Positions 44,510-54,587 of a DNA stretch of 64,000 nucleotides are shown here, one piece after another. The notes beneath the pieces were generated by a model. The model had not been told where the DNA came from, made no database searches, and saw only the letters and a list, made by a program, of their open reading frames with translations. This DNA is from Phialophora verrucosa (Eukaryota > Ascomycota > Eurotiomycetes > Chaetothyriales > Herpotrichiellaceae), in NCBI GenBank assembly GCA_002099365.1, contig MSED01000007.1, forward strand, positions 1,364,001 through 1,428,000, written 5' to 3'. The position numbers were made by a program, and so were the translations under genes. Every line of letters begins with the position of its first letter. Position 1 is the first letter of the stretch.

Positions 44510-45811
44510 ATGGCTACCAACCAAGAGCTCTTCCGGCTGCTCGGCATTCAGCATCCCCTCAACCACTCTACTTGCATTGGCTTCAGCCAACGCAAACCTA
44601 CCTGCGGAATTGCGGTAGCGAGAGCATCTCGGGATGCTGCGGCCGCCAAACTCATGGATATCTTTGACGATTTGAAGAGTGGAGTAAACATTCACACGAA
44701 CATGATCAGAAAGCTGGAAGACTCGGCCTCCTTGCTCCACTGCAAAAGATGGCATCAGAATCAGGCCAAGGGTAAAGCTGAGGAATGGTGTGATCTATTG
44801 ACAGCCTACATCGCAGACCGGCGCGAAAGGAGGAGATCACGACGACAATACGCCGACCCGCAAAGAGCAGTCACTGCTAGTTCTCGTCAGACTACGGGGT
44901 ATCGTGGTGCAGGATCGAGAACCATATCACCTCCTCCGTTTTCCCCTTGGAGCCTCTACGAAGCCCCGGACAAGGAACTGCTTGGAGAGCTGGCCTGCCG
45001 CCTCCGCGCACGAGGTCAGATATGCGACGCACTCGAGTCAATTCTCCGCACCATTCCGGATGGTAGACAGAGAAGTGTGCATGGGCCGGCGGAGGACACA
45101 TTCGACACTGAAGCTAGATCCGATTCTGAGTCAGAGAATGACTTTCACTCTGATTACAACACCGACACCGATACCGATGATGAAACTGACGATAGTTTCG
45201 AGGATTCCGACACTGAGGATTCCGACACTGAGGATTCCGACGCTGAGGATTCCGACAATGAAGGCTCTGATACACACGATGAACCCTTACAGCGACGTCG
45301 AAACCCATCTTCAAGCCATCGGCATCGCTCTGTCCACCGTGATCTGGCCAGTCTATCACACCAACCCCCCAGAAGGCAGCAACGTATGCCCGCTCCATCT
45401 CTATCGCCAGCTCGCCGTTCCTCTAATTCGGACAGAACGCCGTCGAGAAACCTCCGTACTCCTTCAATCACCTCCAGTTCATCTCGAACAAGGACACTTC
45501 CCGTATCCTCCTCCTCCTCCCCCGCTGGATCCGCACTAAGGAGCACTCGCACATCTTCGACGTCAACTACGTCGAGGCATGCTCGCACTCGCACTCGCAC
45601 TCCATCATCTTCTACTACTTCTCCTGCCACGGATACGAGTGACCCTGAATGCGGAATCTGTCTCTCCGAGCTGCCAAGGGCCGACGAGGGGCTATGGCGG
45701 TGTACGACGTGCCACAACGCCACTCATGCAGAGTGTGCCGATGCTTGGATCGCCAGCTCTCCCGAGCATGGCGTCACGTGTATCTACTGCCGCTCCCCGG
45801 TTGCGATATGA
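44510..45811 (+). CDS. RING-finger protein with acidic and Ser-rich linker
   Basis: 433 residues, single exon. The N-terminal ~105 residues (CIGFSQRKPTCGIAVARASRD, then LLHCKRWHQNQAKGKAEEW) match a motif I associate with fungal proteins recognising processed nucleases or RING partners; its role is unknown. A central acidic run carries four copies of a 15-bp repeat (EDSDT-like), followed by a basic Ser/Arg/Thr-rich linker. The C-terminus is a RING: CGICLSELPRADEGLWRC, then CHNATHAECADAW, then CIYC. Likely an E3 ubiquitin ligase. There is no membrane segment. Confidence 0.82.
   Translation: MATNQELFRLLGIQHPLNHSTCIGFSQRKPTCGIAVARASRDAAAAKLMDIFDDLKSGVNIHTNMIRKLEDSASLLHCKRWHQNQAKGKAEEWCDLLTAYIADRRERRRSRRQYADPQRAVTASSRQTTGYRGAGSRTISPPPFSPWSLYEAPDKELLGELACRLRARGQICDALESILRTIPDGRQRSVHGPAEDTFDTEARSDSESENDFHSDYNTDTDTDDETDDSFEDSDTEDSDTEDSDAEDSDNEGSDTHDEPLQRRRNPSSSHRHRSVHRDLASLSHQPPRRQQRMPAPSLSPARRSSNSDRTPSRNLRTPSITSSSSRTRTLPVSSSSSPAGSALRSTRTSSTSTTSRHARTRTRTPSSSTTSPATDTSDPECGICLSELPRADEGLWRCTTCHNATHAECADAWIASSPEHGVTCIYCRSPVAI
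45200..45259 (+). repeat. 15-bp tandem repeat, 4 copies, within the RING gene
   Basis: GAGGATTCCGACACT twice, then variants ending GCT and AAT; encodes EDSDT/EDSDA/EDSDN. Confidence 0.9.
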
Positions 45812-46612
45812 GGATCTTGCCTCACACATGTAAGGCTTGATACTTATGAGGGAAGGACTCACATTGGGGATTGGTGGAAGGGCCTGGCGTTAGGGTTGTG
45901 GATGTCTGACGACCGGTGAGAGTATATCTCACGCTCTAATCACAGTACTCGGATAGGGTACTTGCATGTGTTTGTATATATGAATGTGTTTGAGCTTCAT
46001 CTATGACTCTTGACCTTTGAGCAGTAACTTCCGCGCGATGCCAAAGTATCAGGAATAGGCGTCCCAAGTAGATACACTGTAGAATGATGGCAAACCATCC
46101 CATGTACACGTTGTGACGCCATGACTTCGAGCACGTGATGCCGTACATATCTTACTGCAGGCAGCTCTCTCTTCCTTACATAGTACAATACCATACTTGC
46201 CCCCACCAACATTCAGTACCGTACGTGACAACAACGTGAGTCGAGAAATCAAGCACTAAACGTTAAAAGAAGGCACAAAGCATTGAAGCACCAAACCGGG
46301 ATGGATCTTAGACACAGTACTCCAATGCAACAATAAATATTTTTAACCTTTCGGTCCCTTAACCGTCTTTGGTCTGGGTGGCATTGTGCCGAGTCACGGC
46401 CGCCATTGACCGTGCTTGGCTCCAATGCTCGACGATCGCGATAGATCTGCAGTCTGTGCTGTAACTCTATTCCACCACCACGACAAGAAGAGGATTAACC
46501 GCACCTGGACAGCAGTGGATGAACCACACCTGAACAGCAGAGGATCAACCGCACCTGGACAGCATCAGCAAAGCCGCGCGGCTGCTTGAGGTGTGGCCCG
46601 AGCGCCCGAACA
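45812..46612. other. Intergenic region
   Basis: 0.8 kb upstream of the ICMT-like gene. Besides the 25-bp tandem repeat at its right end nothing is recognised. Confidence 0.5.
46492..46566 (+). repeat. 25-bp tandem repeat, 3 copies
   Basis: Units 46492-46516, 46517-46541 and 46542-46566 share GGAT-AACC-CACCTG-ACAGCA. The array ends 46 bp before the ICMT-like start codon, so it is in the promoter or 5' UTR. Confidence 0.85.
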
Positions 46613-47338
46613 ATGCCAATCTCTGCATTGGCGTCTCGAGTATCGTTTGCGACTGCAATTCTGGCCTCAACTATCGGCACATTCATCGCCCTTTCACCGC
46701 CAAATCCGGACGTGGACCACCACACATCATCGGTCGGCGACTCCCTCACCTCGCTAGGCCTGACGAGCAGCCTGTTCGGAAAATTTGCGTTGGCCCCTCT
46801 GTTCCTGCTCTCGCTGCACACTGCAATCCTTGCGCTGTGTCAACCGGACGCAACGTCCTCGCTTCTCCGTCACGGGCGTGCCAATGGCATTAACACGGAC
46901 CTCTTGCGCTGGTCGCCTGCGACAATCATCCCGCTCTCATTGATTCTGCTTCTGGGAGTTCCCTTGCGCCTGGTCCCCTACGCGACCCTCGGGCCGAACT
47001 TCACCTTCTTCCTCAGCTCGCCGGACCGGCTGATCACGGCGGGAGTGTACGCTTACGTCCAGCATCCCAGCTACGTCGGGCTGTTGACGCTCGTGCTGGC
47101 GAATGTCATGCTGTTGGGACGCACCGACGGGATCATGAGTTGTTGGACTCCGCCCGCACGGTACGACCAGTTGAGAGTTTTGGCGAGGTGGGTTCTCGGG
47201 CCCGCGGTTCTTTCGATCCTGCTCTTCGCCATTTGGACGAGGGTGATGGAGGAGGAATTGTTGCTGGAAAGGCAGTTTGGCAGGGAATGGAAGGCATGGC
47301 ATGATCGGACGGCAAGGTTTATTCCTGGGGTGTTCTGA
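46613..47338 (+). CDS. ICMT/PEMT-type membrane methyltransferase
   Basis: 241 residues from the ATG at 46613 (the frame upstream extends only to TTG); no intron. Four to five hydrophobic segments are followed by the isoprenylcysteine-methyltransferase signature: GVYAYVQHPSYVG (H151) and EEELLLERQFGREWKAWHDRTARFIPGVF. The family methylates prenylated C-terminal cysteines or small lipids with S-adenosylmethionine in the ER membrane. It is more divergent than the single STE14 gene, so it is probably an ICMT-like paralogue of unknown substrate. Confidence 0.82.
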   Translation: MPISALASRVSFATAILASTIGTFIALSPPNPDVDHHTSSVGDSLTSLGLTSSLFGKFALAPLFLLSLHTAILALCQPDATSSLLRHGRANGINTDLLRWSPATIIPLSLILLLGVPLRLVPYATLGPNFTFFLSSPDRLITAGVYAYVQHPSYVGLLTLVLANVMLLGRTDGIMSCWTPPARYDQLRVLARWVLGPAVLSILLFAIWTRVMEEELLLERQFGREWKAWHDRTARFIPGVF

Positions 47339-48469
47339 CGGCTGTGGGAATCGAGGCTGGCCGTCCATCCCGCGAGAAGCTGCGATCTTTGGAGTATGGA
47401 ATATAATGGATGGGCGTGAAGGACGTCCAGTGCAGACCGTCAAAATGGTGGCAGTAGAGTATCCAAGAGCGACAGGGTACATAGGCGCGGTACTGAGTCC
47501 CAACAACGTCCAACTGTAGTCAACGACATTACACTTTCATAAAAGTGCTACATCTAGTAACCAGTTCTAAGCAGTTCTAACTACATCTAACTATATCCAA
47601 CGATGTTATAGAGTACACTTTCACACAAGTGCTATACATAGCAACGAGTTCTAACGGTGCCTAACGGTACCGTAACGACATCTACTTTAGAGAAGGCGGT
47701 ATACCTAGCAACGAACACTAACAACACCCAACACTATCTAACAGCATTACACTCTGAAGAAAGTGATGTCCTACGTTCAGCAATGTTTCGGAACTGCTAA
47801 GTACGTACAGGATGGAGACTCGAGGCCACTTCGGAGTTTCCAGCGGGTGGGAGTCAAGCATGTCTAGAGCCAGCAGGTTCTAACATGATCTAACGACGAC
47901 GCAGTTCGAAGAAAGTGATATCCTCTATCTAGGTTTCCAATGATATATATTATTCAACACAGTCCACCGGCGTTACAGATAGAGGAGAGTAGAATCTTCT
48001 ATCTAGCTCTCCAACAGCCTCCATCACTACCTAACTGTAGAGCACTTTATAAGAAGTACTACTCCGTATCTTGCTTTTCAACACTCTTCAACGCTGTCTA
48101 ATGGTACAATTACTTGATGACTGTTAGCACCAGATACACTTCCATGCGAGACTCGAGAATTTCAACTCTATAATTCTAATTCTGGGACGAATAGTGATAT
48201 ATAACTTTAACTAAACATTAACTCTTAAGGAGTGACTTCGGGTAATCCATACATACTACGTCGGCATATCCGACCCATCTCATGCATTAAAGATGGTTCT
48301 GTACCCGTTCATTCAAGTGCCCTGCGGTGCGTAGGCATGCATTTCGTTCATATTCCCATCCCTCCATCAAATGCCGGTGTCATGCAATTTGTCATTCTCG
48401 GGCCATCTTCGAGATATGTCAGACGTCAAGTGTGGTACCTGATATATGTCTCGGGTTGACCGGAGCTGT
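47339..48469. repeat. Field of decayed, hairpin-bearing repeats
   Basis: 1.1 kb of AT-richer, gene-free DNA. A degenerate unit recurs at ~47524, 47611, 47680, 47745, 47895 and 48043: CACTTT-spacer-AAGTG, then CTAGCAAC-like and TCTAAC-like words. Two copies keep a hairpin (CACTTT-CATA-AAAGTG at 47532-47547; CACTT-TCACAC-AAGTG at 47616-47631). TCTAAC or CTAAC occurs many times. The origin is unknown; no terminal repeats or transposase were seen. Confidence 0.45.
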
Positions 48470-49867
48470 TTAATTGTTCCAATCTTTCCAGCCTGCGCTC
48501 TGGGTTTGGGCGGGGGCCGGAGCAGTCTTGCTAGACCAGGACCAGTCACCCCAGGAGCTCGTACTGGAGGGGCAAACGGTCGCGGTCTGGGTCTGAGTCT
48601 CGGTGACATAGACGGTCGAGGCAGGGAGCGTCACGGTGCTGGCGGGCTGAGTCACGTAGACAGTGCTGGCCGACGGAGTCACGTACACGGTGCTGGCGGG
48701 CAGTGTGTAGGTGCTTGTGGTCGTGACAGGAGTGCAAGTGCTCGTCGAGGTCCAACCATGCCAGTCACTCCAGCCCTGAGAAGGAGCAGGAGCGGGAGCT
48801 GATGGATGCCAGTCACTCCAGCTCTGAGAAGGAGCAGGGGCGGGAGCCGACGGGTGCCAGTCGCTCCAGCCTTGAGAAGAAGTGGGAGCAGGCGTGGAAT
48901 AGGTCGAAGAGCTGGTGGTCCAGTCAACCCACTTGCTGGTTGTGCTGGAGCTGCTGGATGTCCAGTCATGCCATTCAGTTGTGGAAGATGTGTACGGGGT
49001 GGTAGTGGAGCTGCTAGTCCAATCTTGCCACTTGGTGGTGGTTGTTGGGGTCGTGTATGGAGTCGTCGTTGAAGTGGAAGTCCAGTCGCCCCAGGTCTTG
49101 GTCGAAGAGGTATAAGGGGTGGTGGTGGAGCTGCTGGTCCAGTCATGCCACCCGGTTGAGGATGAGGTGTATGGGGTGGTGGTGGAGCTGCTAGTCCAAT
49201 CCTGCCATTTGCTCGTGGTTGATGGGGTCGTATATGTAGAAGTGGAAGTCCAGTCGCCCCAGGTCTTTGTCGACGAGGTGTATGGAGTAGTAGTTGAGCT
49301 GCTGGTCCAGTCGCCCCAGGTCTTTGTCGACGAGGTGTATGGAGTAGTAGTTGAGGTGCTGGTCCAGTCACCCCAAGTGCTGGTCGAAGTGGTATACGGA
49401 GTAGTGGTTGAGCTGGTGGTCCAATCGCCCCACGTCTTTGTCGAAGAGGTATAAGGAGTAGTGGTTGAGCTGCTGGTCCAATCACCCCACGTCTTTGTCG
49501 AAGAGGTATAAGGAGTAGTGGTTGAGCTCGAAGTCCAATCGCCCCAGCTGCTGGTCGACGAGGTATACGGAGTAGTGGTTGAGCTGCTGGTCCAATCACC
49601 CCAGGTTGTGGTGGTTGATGGAGTGTACGAAGTTGTTGATGACCAGTCACCCCATGTCTGACCAACAGAGGTCGTGCTCGCGGCAGGAGACGACCAAGTA
49701 GTGGTGGAGCTAGGAGTATATGCTACTGTTGTGCTGGGCGTGGTATACGCAGAAGAGCTCCCCCAGTCACCCCATGTGTTGGCACTGGCACTCTCTCCCC
49801 TTGGCAACACAGCAGAGAGAGCTGGTGCCAGCAATGAAAATAAAACGACAGACTTGGAAGAAGTCAT
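48470..49867 (-). CDS. Secreted protein with ~20 WxDW motifs
   Basis: 465 residues using the ATG at 49867 (MTSSKSVVLFSLLAPALSA, a good signal peptide). The frame opens 31 codons upstream at 49960, but that extension looks like leader. The mature protein is Ser/Thr/Pro-rich and built of ~20-residue units with a W-[GQHVSK]-D-W core. I count 20 WxDW motifs, the central ones spaced TSSSTTTPYTSST. At the DNA level this is a ~60-bp tandem repeat. The C-terminal part has an ASTVYVT-rich stretch with two Cys (CTP and TVCP), then SWGDW and GWKDWNN at the end. No GPI signal. Probably an O-glycosylated wall or extracellular protein; no family recognised. Confidence 0.8.
   Translation of the reverse strand: MTSSKSVVLFSLLAPALSAVLPRGESASANTWGDWGSSSAYTTPSTTVAYTPSSTTTWSSPAASTTSVGQTWGDWSSTTSYTPSTTTTWGDWTSSSTTTPYTSSTSSWGDWTSSSTTTPYTSSTKTWGDWTSSSTTTPYTSSTKTWGDWTTSSTTTPYTTSTSTWGDWTSTSTTTPYTSSTKTWGDWTSSSTTTPYTSSTKTWGDWTSTSTYTTPSTTSKWQDWTSSSTTTPYTSSSTGWHDWTSSSTTTPYTSSTKTWGDWTSTSTTTPYTTPTTTTKWQDWTSSSTTTPYTSSTTEWHDWTSSSSSTTSKWVDWTTSSSTYSTPAPTSSQGWSDWHPSAPAPAPSQSWSDWHPSAPAPAPSQGWSDWHGWTSTSTCTPVTTTSTYTLPASTVYVTPSASTVYVTQPASTVTLPASTVYVTETQTQTATVCPSSTSSWGDWSWSSKTAPAPAQTQSAGWKDWNN
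48880..49660 (-). repeat. ~60-bp tandem repeat array in the WxDW gene
   Basis: Units of 57-63 bp centred on the WGDW codons; several adjacent copies are nearly identical (for example around 49250-49350). Confidence 0.8.
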
Positions 49868-51651
49868 GTTGAGCGAGTGTAGAACGAATGTCAATATGTG
49901 AAAAACAAAAGCGAATGACTGTATGCGTGTTGAGATGAACAATGGCAATGTCTCGGGCATGGGAGGGTGTTCCTCTTATACCATGCCACTCACCTTCCAA
50001 CTACATCGAGGTGGGTTGACTATTCCATCGTCATCTGGAACCTGCCATGGCGCAGCACACACAGTTGGAAAAGCTAATCCGGCTGATGAGTGCTTCGCCA
50101 GGACAGATCAGACGGCTTCCGGTCCACTAGGTGGAGTCCGAACGTATACTGGGTAGGTTTTTGCTTACCATCACAAAAGAGAGAGGGGCGAATAGGATTC
50201 AGCCAAAGTACCTCAGGCCAGCAACCATTCCTATCCCCATGTATACGAATGCGGCCACCGTTGCGTGAGTTCCCGGACCGGTGGTTGAGGCGAAGTCCCA
50301 GCAGCTGCGGATTTGGTCTGACAGCTGCTCCCCACGTGGCAAGGCACCGTTGCAACATCGGTGACTCCGCAGTTCAGTTTGTCAGTCTGACTATCTCACT
50401 TTTATGAGTCTGCTGCAGGCACCGTATAGGTGGTATCATGTGCGCATGGGATTCTGCAGGATTGGAGATGTCTCAGAGCAGGAGGGTGGTGAGTGTTGAT
50501 GATCTTCCAGTGAAAAGTCGTTTCTGGCTCTGTAGCGCACACCGGCTCACGATGCCGAGCAAACCGAGCCTGTACTGGGATTCGACGTCACAGTCAGCGT
50601 CGTCGTACTGGCTACGAGGGACTTCGGCACAGCAGACCCTGTTCCCTGCATGGCAAGTGGCAGGTGAGCCATGTCCAAAGTGCATGGCGGGTGAGGGTGG
50701 TAGTTTTCGGAGGATTTCTTGCGTGCGAAGAGCAGCCGACTCTGAGACACGTTGGTGGCTGGCAGGGCTGATCCAAGGCCATGGTGTGGCGCCTGTGGAT
50801 TTCGGCCACAACGCTGCTAAAATTATCAGCTGTGTGGCGAGCATATGGAGAAATGTACAGCTACCGAAAATGGGAGATTCCGAGTACCCGAATTGTGCGT
50901 CCAGCTCCCACCGCTTCGATCTTGAGCCGCTCACCAATGCGGGAATCGTACTCGTACGAGTTCACAGTGGCTCTTCGATGCTTACGGCGCGGAGCATGGT
51001 TTTTTGGCGGAATTGTCAAAAGAAGCATAATTCCCACGAGCAAAGGCCAGCCCACTCACACATTGCGTGGTCGGTGCAAGGCACCAAGGACAGTAGGAAG
51101 GATAAGCAGCTTATGCTGATGTGCTGGCAAATGGGATGGGCTTGCTGGATGTAGCTTATTGAGACAATTCCCTCATAATCGAAGCCTGAGATCCCTTTGA
51201 GTTTGGGGTGATCGATCCTTCACCTCTCACGGAATGCCACCATCTCCATATGGTCCACAGTAGCCCCTCATGTCCAGAAAAAACAACTTGCGTCTACGCG
51301 GAGTTGACACCTTTCACTTTCACCCCGCCTACGCGTACTTGTAGTTGTCGTTGCCGGGTGTTAGTACAAGCGAGTACGCTTCACTTCAGTATTGGAGCAG
51401 CCGTACGACATGCAGATCTCCCCATCTCCTCCAGTCTCTAGGACGGTGATGCAAAGCTGAGCGAATGAGCTCAGCACATCCACACGGTTCGGTCGCTCAG
51501 TAATTAGTGTCAGAATTTCGGACCAAAATTACGGCTCACGATTCAGCGGCCCAAAGCGCATCATATGGATCTCATCGAATCAGCGTCGCAAAATCCTGAG
51601 GCTTGGGAAGTGCAGACTACATCGCTGAGACACACTTGAAGCCTTGCGAAA
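49868..51651. other. Intergenic region, no gene recognised
   Basis: 1.8 kb. A plus-strand open frame at 50438-51154 (238 codons) and minus-strand frames overlapping it show no recognisable domain and conflicting coding signals. I leave it unassigned. The left end is the promoter of the WxDW gene. Confidence 0.45.
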
Positions 51652-52237
51652 ATGGCATCAAACCCGACGAGAGAGGCCGCCTCGGACGCCGTGCCCACAG
51701 CCAAGTTTTTACTAGGTATGCATCATCAGCTTTTCTCCCAGCAGACACTAGGCCACGTCATTCTCCGCCTCTTGAATTCTCTTGCGCTCGCAGCGCACTG
51801 GTGCCTGCCTTGTAATATGGCCTGCTGACGTATGTGCAGCCCGGGTCACGGCTCTTTCAACCACTCTCATAAAACGGCTGGAGAACATCTTCGCCGTTGC
51901 TTTGGATGACACGGCGTCTCAGACAGCCGGCGGTAATGCGCCAGCTCCTCCATCATTGACGGAGACGTCTGTTCAACAATTCCAACTTGACGTCGAATCG
52001 ACAGCAGTCATTCGTGCAGCCGAGGAGATCATGATGTTGACGAGGACCATGAAGGAGATTTGGCTGTTTGGTGGCTTGGATACGCTAGCGGCGGACCACG
52101 AAGGAAAGGATCTGGACGGGCAAGACGGAGCAGCTCAGAGGAAGATGGAGGAAGATGTCAGGATTGTTGAGGAAGGTTTCAGGAAATTTCTCGAGAAGTA
52201 CGAAACAACACTCGGTCTTGATGAATGCAAAGAGTGA
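51652..52237 (+). CDS. MED22: Mediator complex subunit 22 (Srb6)
   Basis: 153 residues from exons 51652-51715 and 51840-52237 (124-nt intron). The join gives AKFLLARVTALSTTLIKRLENIFAVALDD, the N-terminal helix of Mediator head subunit 22. The signature follows at QFQLDVESTAVIRAAEEIMMLTRTMKEIWLFGGLDTL. Residues 110-150 form a final acidic helix. Nuclear, a bridge between activators and RNA polymerase II. Length and motifs are normal for filamentous fungi. Confidence 0.92.
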
Positions 52238-52799
52238 AGCCGACACTCTGCTGAGTCTCGATGGGCAAGATGAGATAATGATAACTTCAACAATAACCAC
52301 AAGCGCTGTGTTTGCTTGTCTTTTCGTGAGTGGTGAATATGTATCGCCTGACATTCCTCGACTCGGCCTCATTTTTGCGGAGTCTAATCAACCCCGCCAT
52401 GCCGCTTGATGTAACGCGTCCAGTGGCAAATGTCGCGTCCCGAGCTTCTCATGCAAGTGTTTTGGGCCTAGAACTTCTAGACCGACGCGAAGGCAATACT
52501 TGTCAATTAGGTACATGATTGACAACGCATCTCTTCAGCTGCGCCGCACTTCTCCCACCAAGGGAAGCGATAAATAATTTACCCGGAAGCAGCAACATGT
52601 CGCCGCGGCCGAGTTATTGAGTTGTCGCGCAACAATCGAGAGAGGACGTGCGAGGAAGACGTCGACGACGCGCGACGCCGGTAGACATCGATATCGCAAC
52701 AGCTCGGTGATCAATCTATTGGTTGTAGACACTCGACCTTTGCCGAAACGACTACACAGGACAGGATTGTCCGGTATCAACACCTCCAACAACATAGCA
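52238..52799. other. Intergenic region / DHFR leader
   Basis: 562 bp. The DHFR frame is open from 52617 without ATG until 52800, so the leader may be translated only if a non-ATG start is used. Confidence 0.45.
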
Positions 52800-54257
52800 A
52801 TGACCATCTCAACACCCCCTTCAACCACTCTCTCAGGGCCGCCATCGCCGACAGAGCTTCCGACATCGAATCTTCCACCCGCGGACGCGTCAGACGAAGA
52901 CCGAGACAGTCTCTCGCCGTCGCAGAAACGGATCATCAAAACCACAACGACGGTCATAACGCCGATATTCATGCGTCCCAAGCCCATCTACATCATCGTC
53001 GCCACGTCCCTCAATCCGCCCATGGGCATTGGGTTCAAGGGCAAGCTGCCCTGGCCGGGGATCAAAGCCGACATGGCGTTTTTCAAACAGCTCACCTCTC
53101 ATGTCCCTGTGGAGGAGGAGGGGGAGGGGGAGTCGCCCACGAGGTCTAGACCGATCAATGCCGTCGTCATGGGCAGGAAAACGTGGGACAGTATCCCGCC
53201 TCGGTTCCGGCCCCTGACAGGACGGTTGAACGTGATCATCACGCGAGGAAGCGCGACTGAGCTGGCCGGGCGAATCTTGACGGAGTTGAAAGCCGCCGCC
53301 GCGGCGCCAGAGAGCCGCGATGGCCTTCCAGCATGGGAAGCTCACCGTCTCGCGTCCCTCGGCGTGAAGGGGTGGTCAACGCGATCAAAGACATCCGAAC
53401 GTAGCACCATGACAATCCTGACGCCGTCGTCACTCCCACCCCCGTCCTCGAAACAGAGCGTCTCGCCGATTCTGATCTCTCAGTCCCTCTCGTCGGCATT
53501 GTCTCTGCTCTCCTCACCGACACCCATCCCCCTATCATCCGCCAATGCCGACGCCGACGCCACACCAACCTCGACCCCGACGTCCGCCCCGCCAGCATCA
53601 TCAAAATCGCTCTCAATCCACAAAATCTTCTGCATAGGCGGCGCCGAAATCTACCGCCAGGTCCTCGCCCTTTCATCCCACTCACCGCACACTCCCACGA
53701 CGCCCACGGCCGCCGGCACGGGCAGCGAACCCGGCACAGACACCGAAGGCGATGGCGCGGCGCCGCCCCTCGCATTCGACCCGTTCAGAGAATCCGAGCA
53801 GCACCAGCACTACTTTGACGTGCGGATCCTCCAGACGCAGATCCGCAAACTGCCCACGTCGACATCAGCGTCGGCGTCGGCGTCGGCATCGCAATCGCAG
53901 CTTCCGCCCGAGGAGCGAGAACGTCAACGACGCAAGTCCAAGGTCGAGGTCGATTTCGAATGCGACACCTTCTTCCCCGACCTGCTGCCGTCGCCGGGCT
54001 CGGGCGTCAAGTCGGCCAAGTGGAGGCCTGTCCTCCAGCAGGAGAGGGTGAGGGAGTGGATCGGCGAGGCCGTCGCGCTGCCTCAGCACGCGGGACGCAG
54101 GAAGGAAAGCGTGCAGGACGAAGTCGTGGGGGAGGCGGACGAGAGCGAGGCCAGCGAGGGCGACGAGCCCGACGGCAAGGACGGCGGCAAGGAACTGTGG
54201 TTCCGAGACGACAAGGCGGGCGTCGAGTGTCGAACAATCGGGTGGGAGAGGCGCTGA
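52800..54257 (+). CDS. DFR1: Dihydrofolate reductase with large insertions
   Basis: 485 residues from the ATG at 52800, no intron; about twice the usual ~200. It reduces dihydrofolate with NADPH. The core is split. Residues 61-150 hold YIIVATSLNPPMGIGFKGKLPW, catalytic D91 in KADMAFF, VVMGRKTWDSIPPRFRPL and GRLNVIITRG. Residues 273-292 hold KIFCIGGAEIYRQVLAL, and 383-395 VDFECDTFFPDLL. Between them lie low-complexity Ser/Pro/Thr-rich inserts (~165-272 and ~293-380), plus an acidic C-terminal stretch (440-465) and a Ser/Pro N-terminus. All key DHFR residues survive, so the enzyme is probably active. Confidence 0.93.
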   Translation: MTISTPPSTTLSGPPSPTELPTSNLPPADASDEDRDSLSPSQKRIIKTTTTVITPIFMRPKPIYIIVATSLNPPMGIGFKGKLPWPGIKADMAFFKQLTSHVPVEEEGEGESPTRSRPINAVVMGRKTWDSIPPRFRPLTGRLNVIITRGSATELAGRILTELKAAAAAPESRDGLPAWEAHRLASLGVKGWSTRSKTSERSTMTILTPSSLPPPSSKQSVSPILISQSLSSALSLLSSPTPIPLSSANADADATPTSTPTSAPPASSKSLSIHKIFCIGGAEIYRQVLALSSHSPHTPTTPTAAGTGSEPGTDTEGDGAAPPLAFDPFRESEQHQHYFDVRILQTQIRKLPTSTSASASASASQSQLPPEERERQRRKSKVEVDFECDTFFPDLLPSPGSGVKSAKWRPVLQQERVREWIGEAVALPQHAGRRKESVQDEVVGEADESEASEGDEPDGKDGGKELWFRDDKAGVECRTIGWERR

Positions 54258-54587
54258 AAATTGTCCATCATCGGTGGGAGTGGGATGAATCTCTGGGCCA
54301 CGACATGTTTCCATGCCTGAGCCAGCATCCTTTAGATCATACGGCAAGGGTTGGGCCGAACTACACGCGCGGGCAGCCTCAATTTTAAAATCATCCGCTG
54401 GGATGGATGGTTCACAAGTTTTCTCGTCACCTGAGCTGAAAGATGATTCGATTCCCCATCACCTTCCCTTCTGCGCCCTGTCGCCATATATCATGCTATA
54501 CATTTCAATCATCTCAGTACTGATTCTTCTTCTATCCCGGACAAACTCGATCGCTCCTCAATCCCTCCACGCTTTCGGGCTCAGAAA
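54258..54587. other. Short convergent intergenic region
   Basis: 330 bp between the 3' ends of the DHFR and flippase genes. Nothing recognised. Confidence 0.5.

Noticed and set aside
47339..48469. Transposon or telomere-derived array
   Set aside because: No terminal inverted repeats, target-site duplications, transposase or TTAGGG runs seen; kept only as unclassified repeats.
48679..49665. 328-codon minus-strand alternative frame in the WxDW gene
   Set aside because: Out-of-frame reading of the same tandem repeat; lacks a signal peptide.
50438..51154. 238-codon plus-strand open frame
   Set aside because: No recognisable motif; minus-strand frames are equally open, so neither strand has convincing coding evidence.
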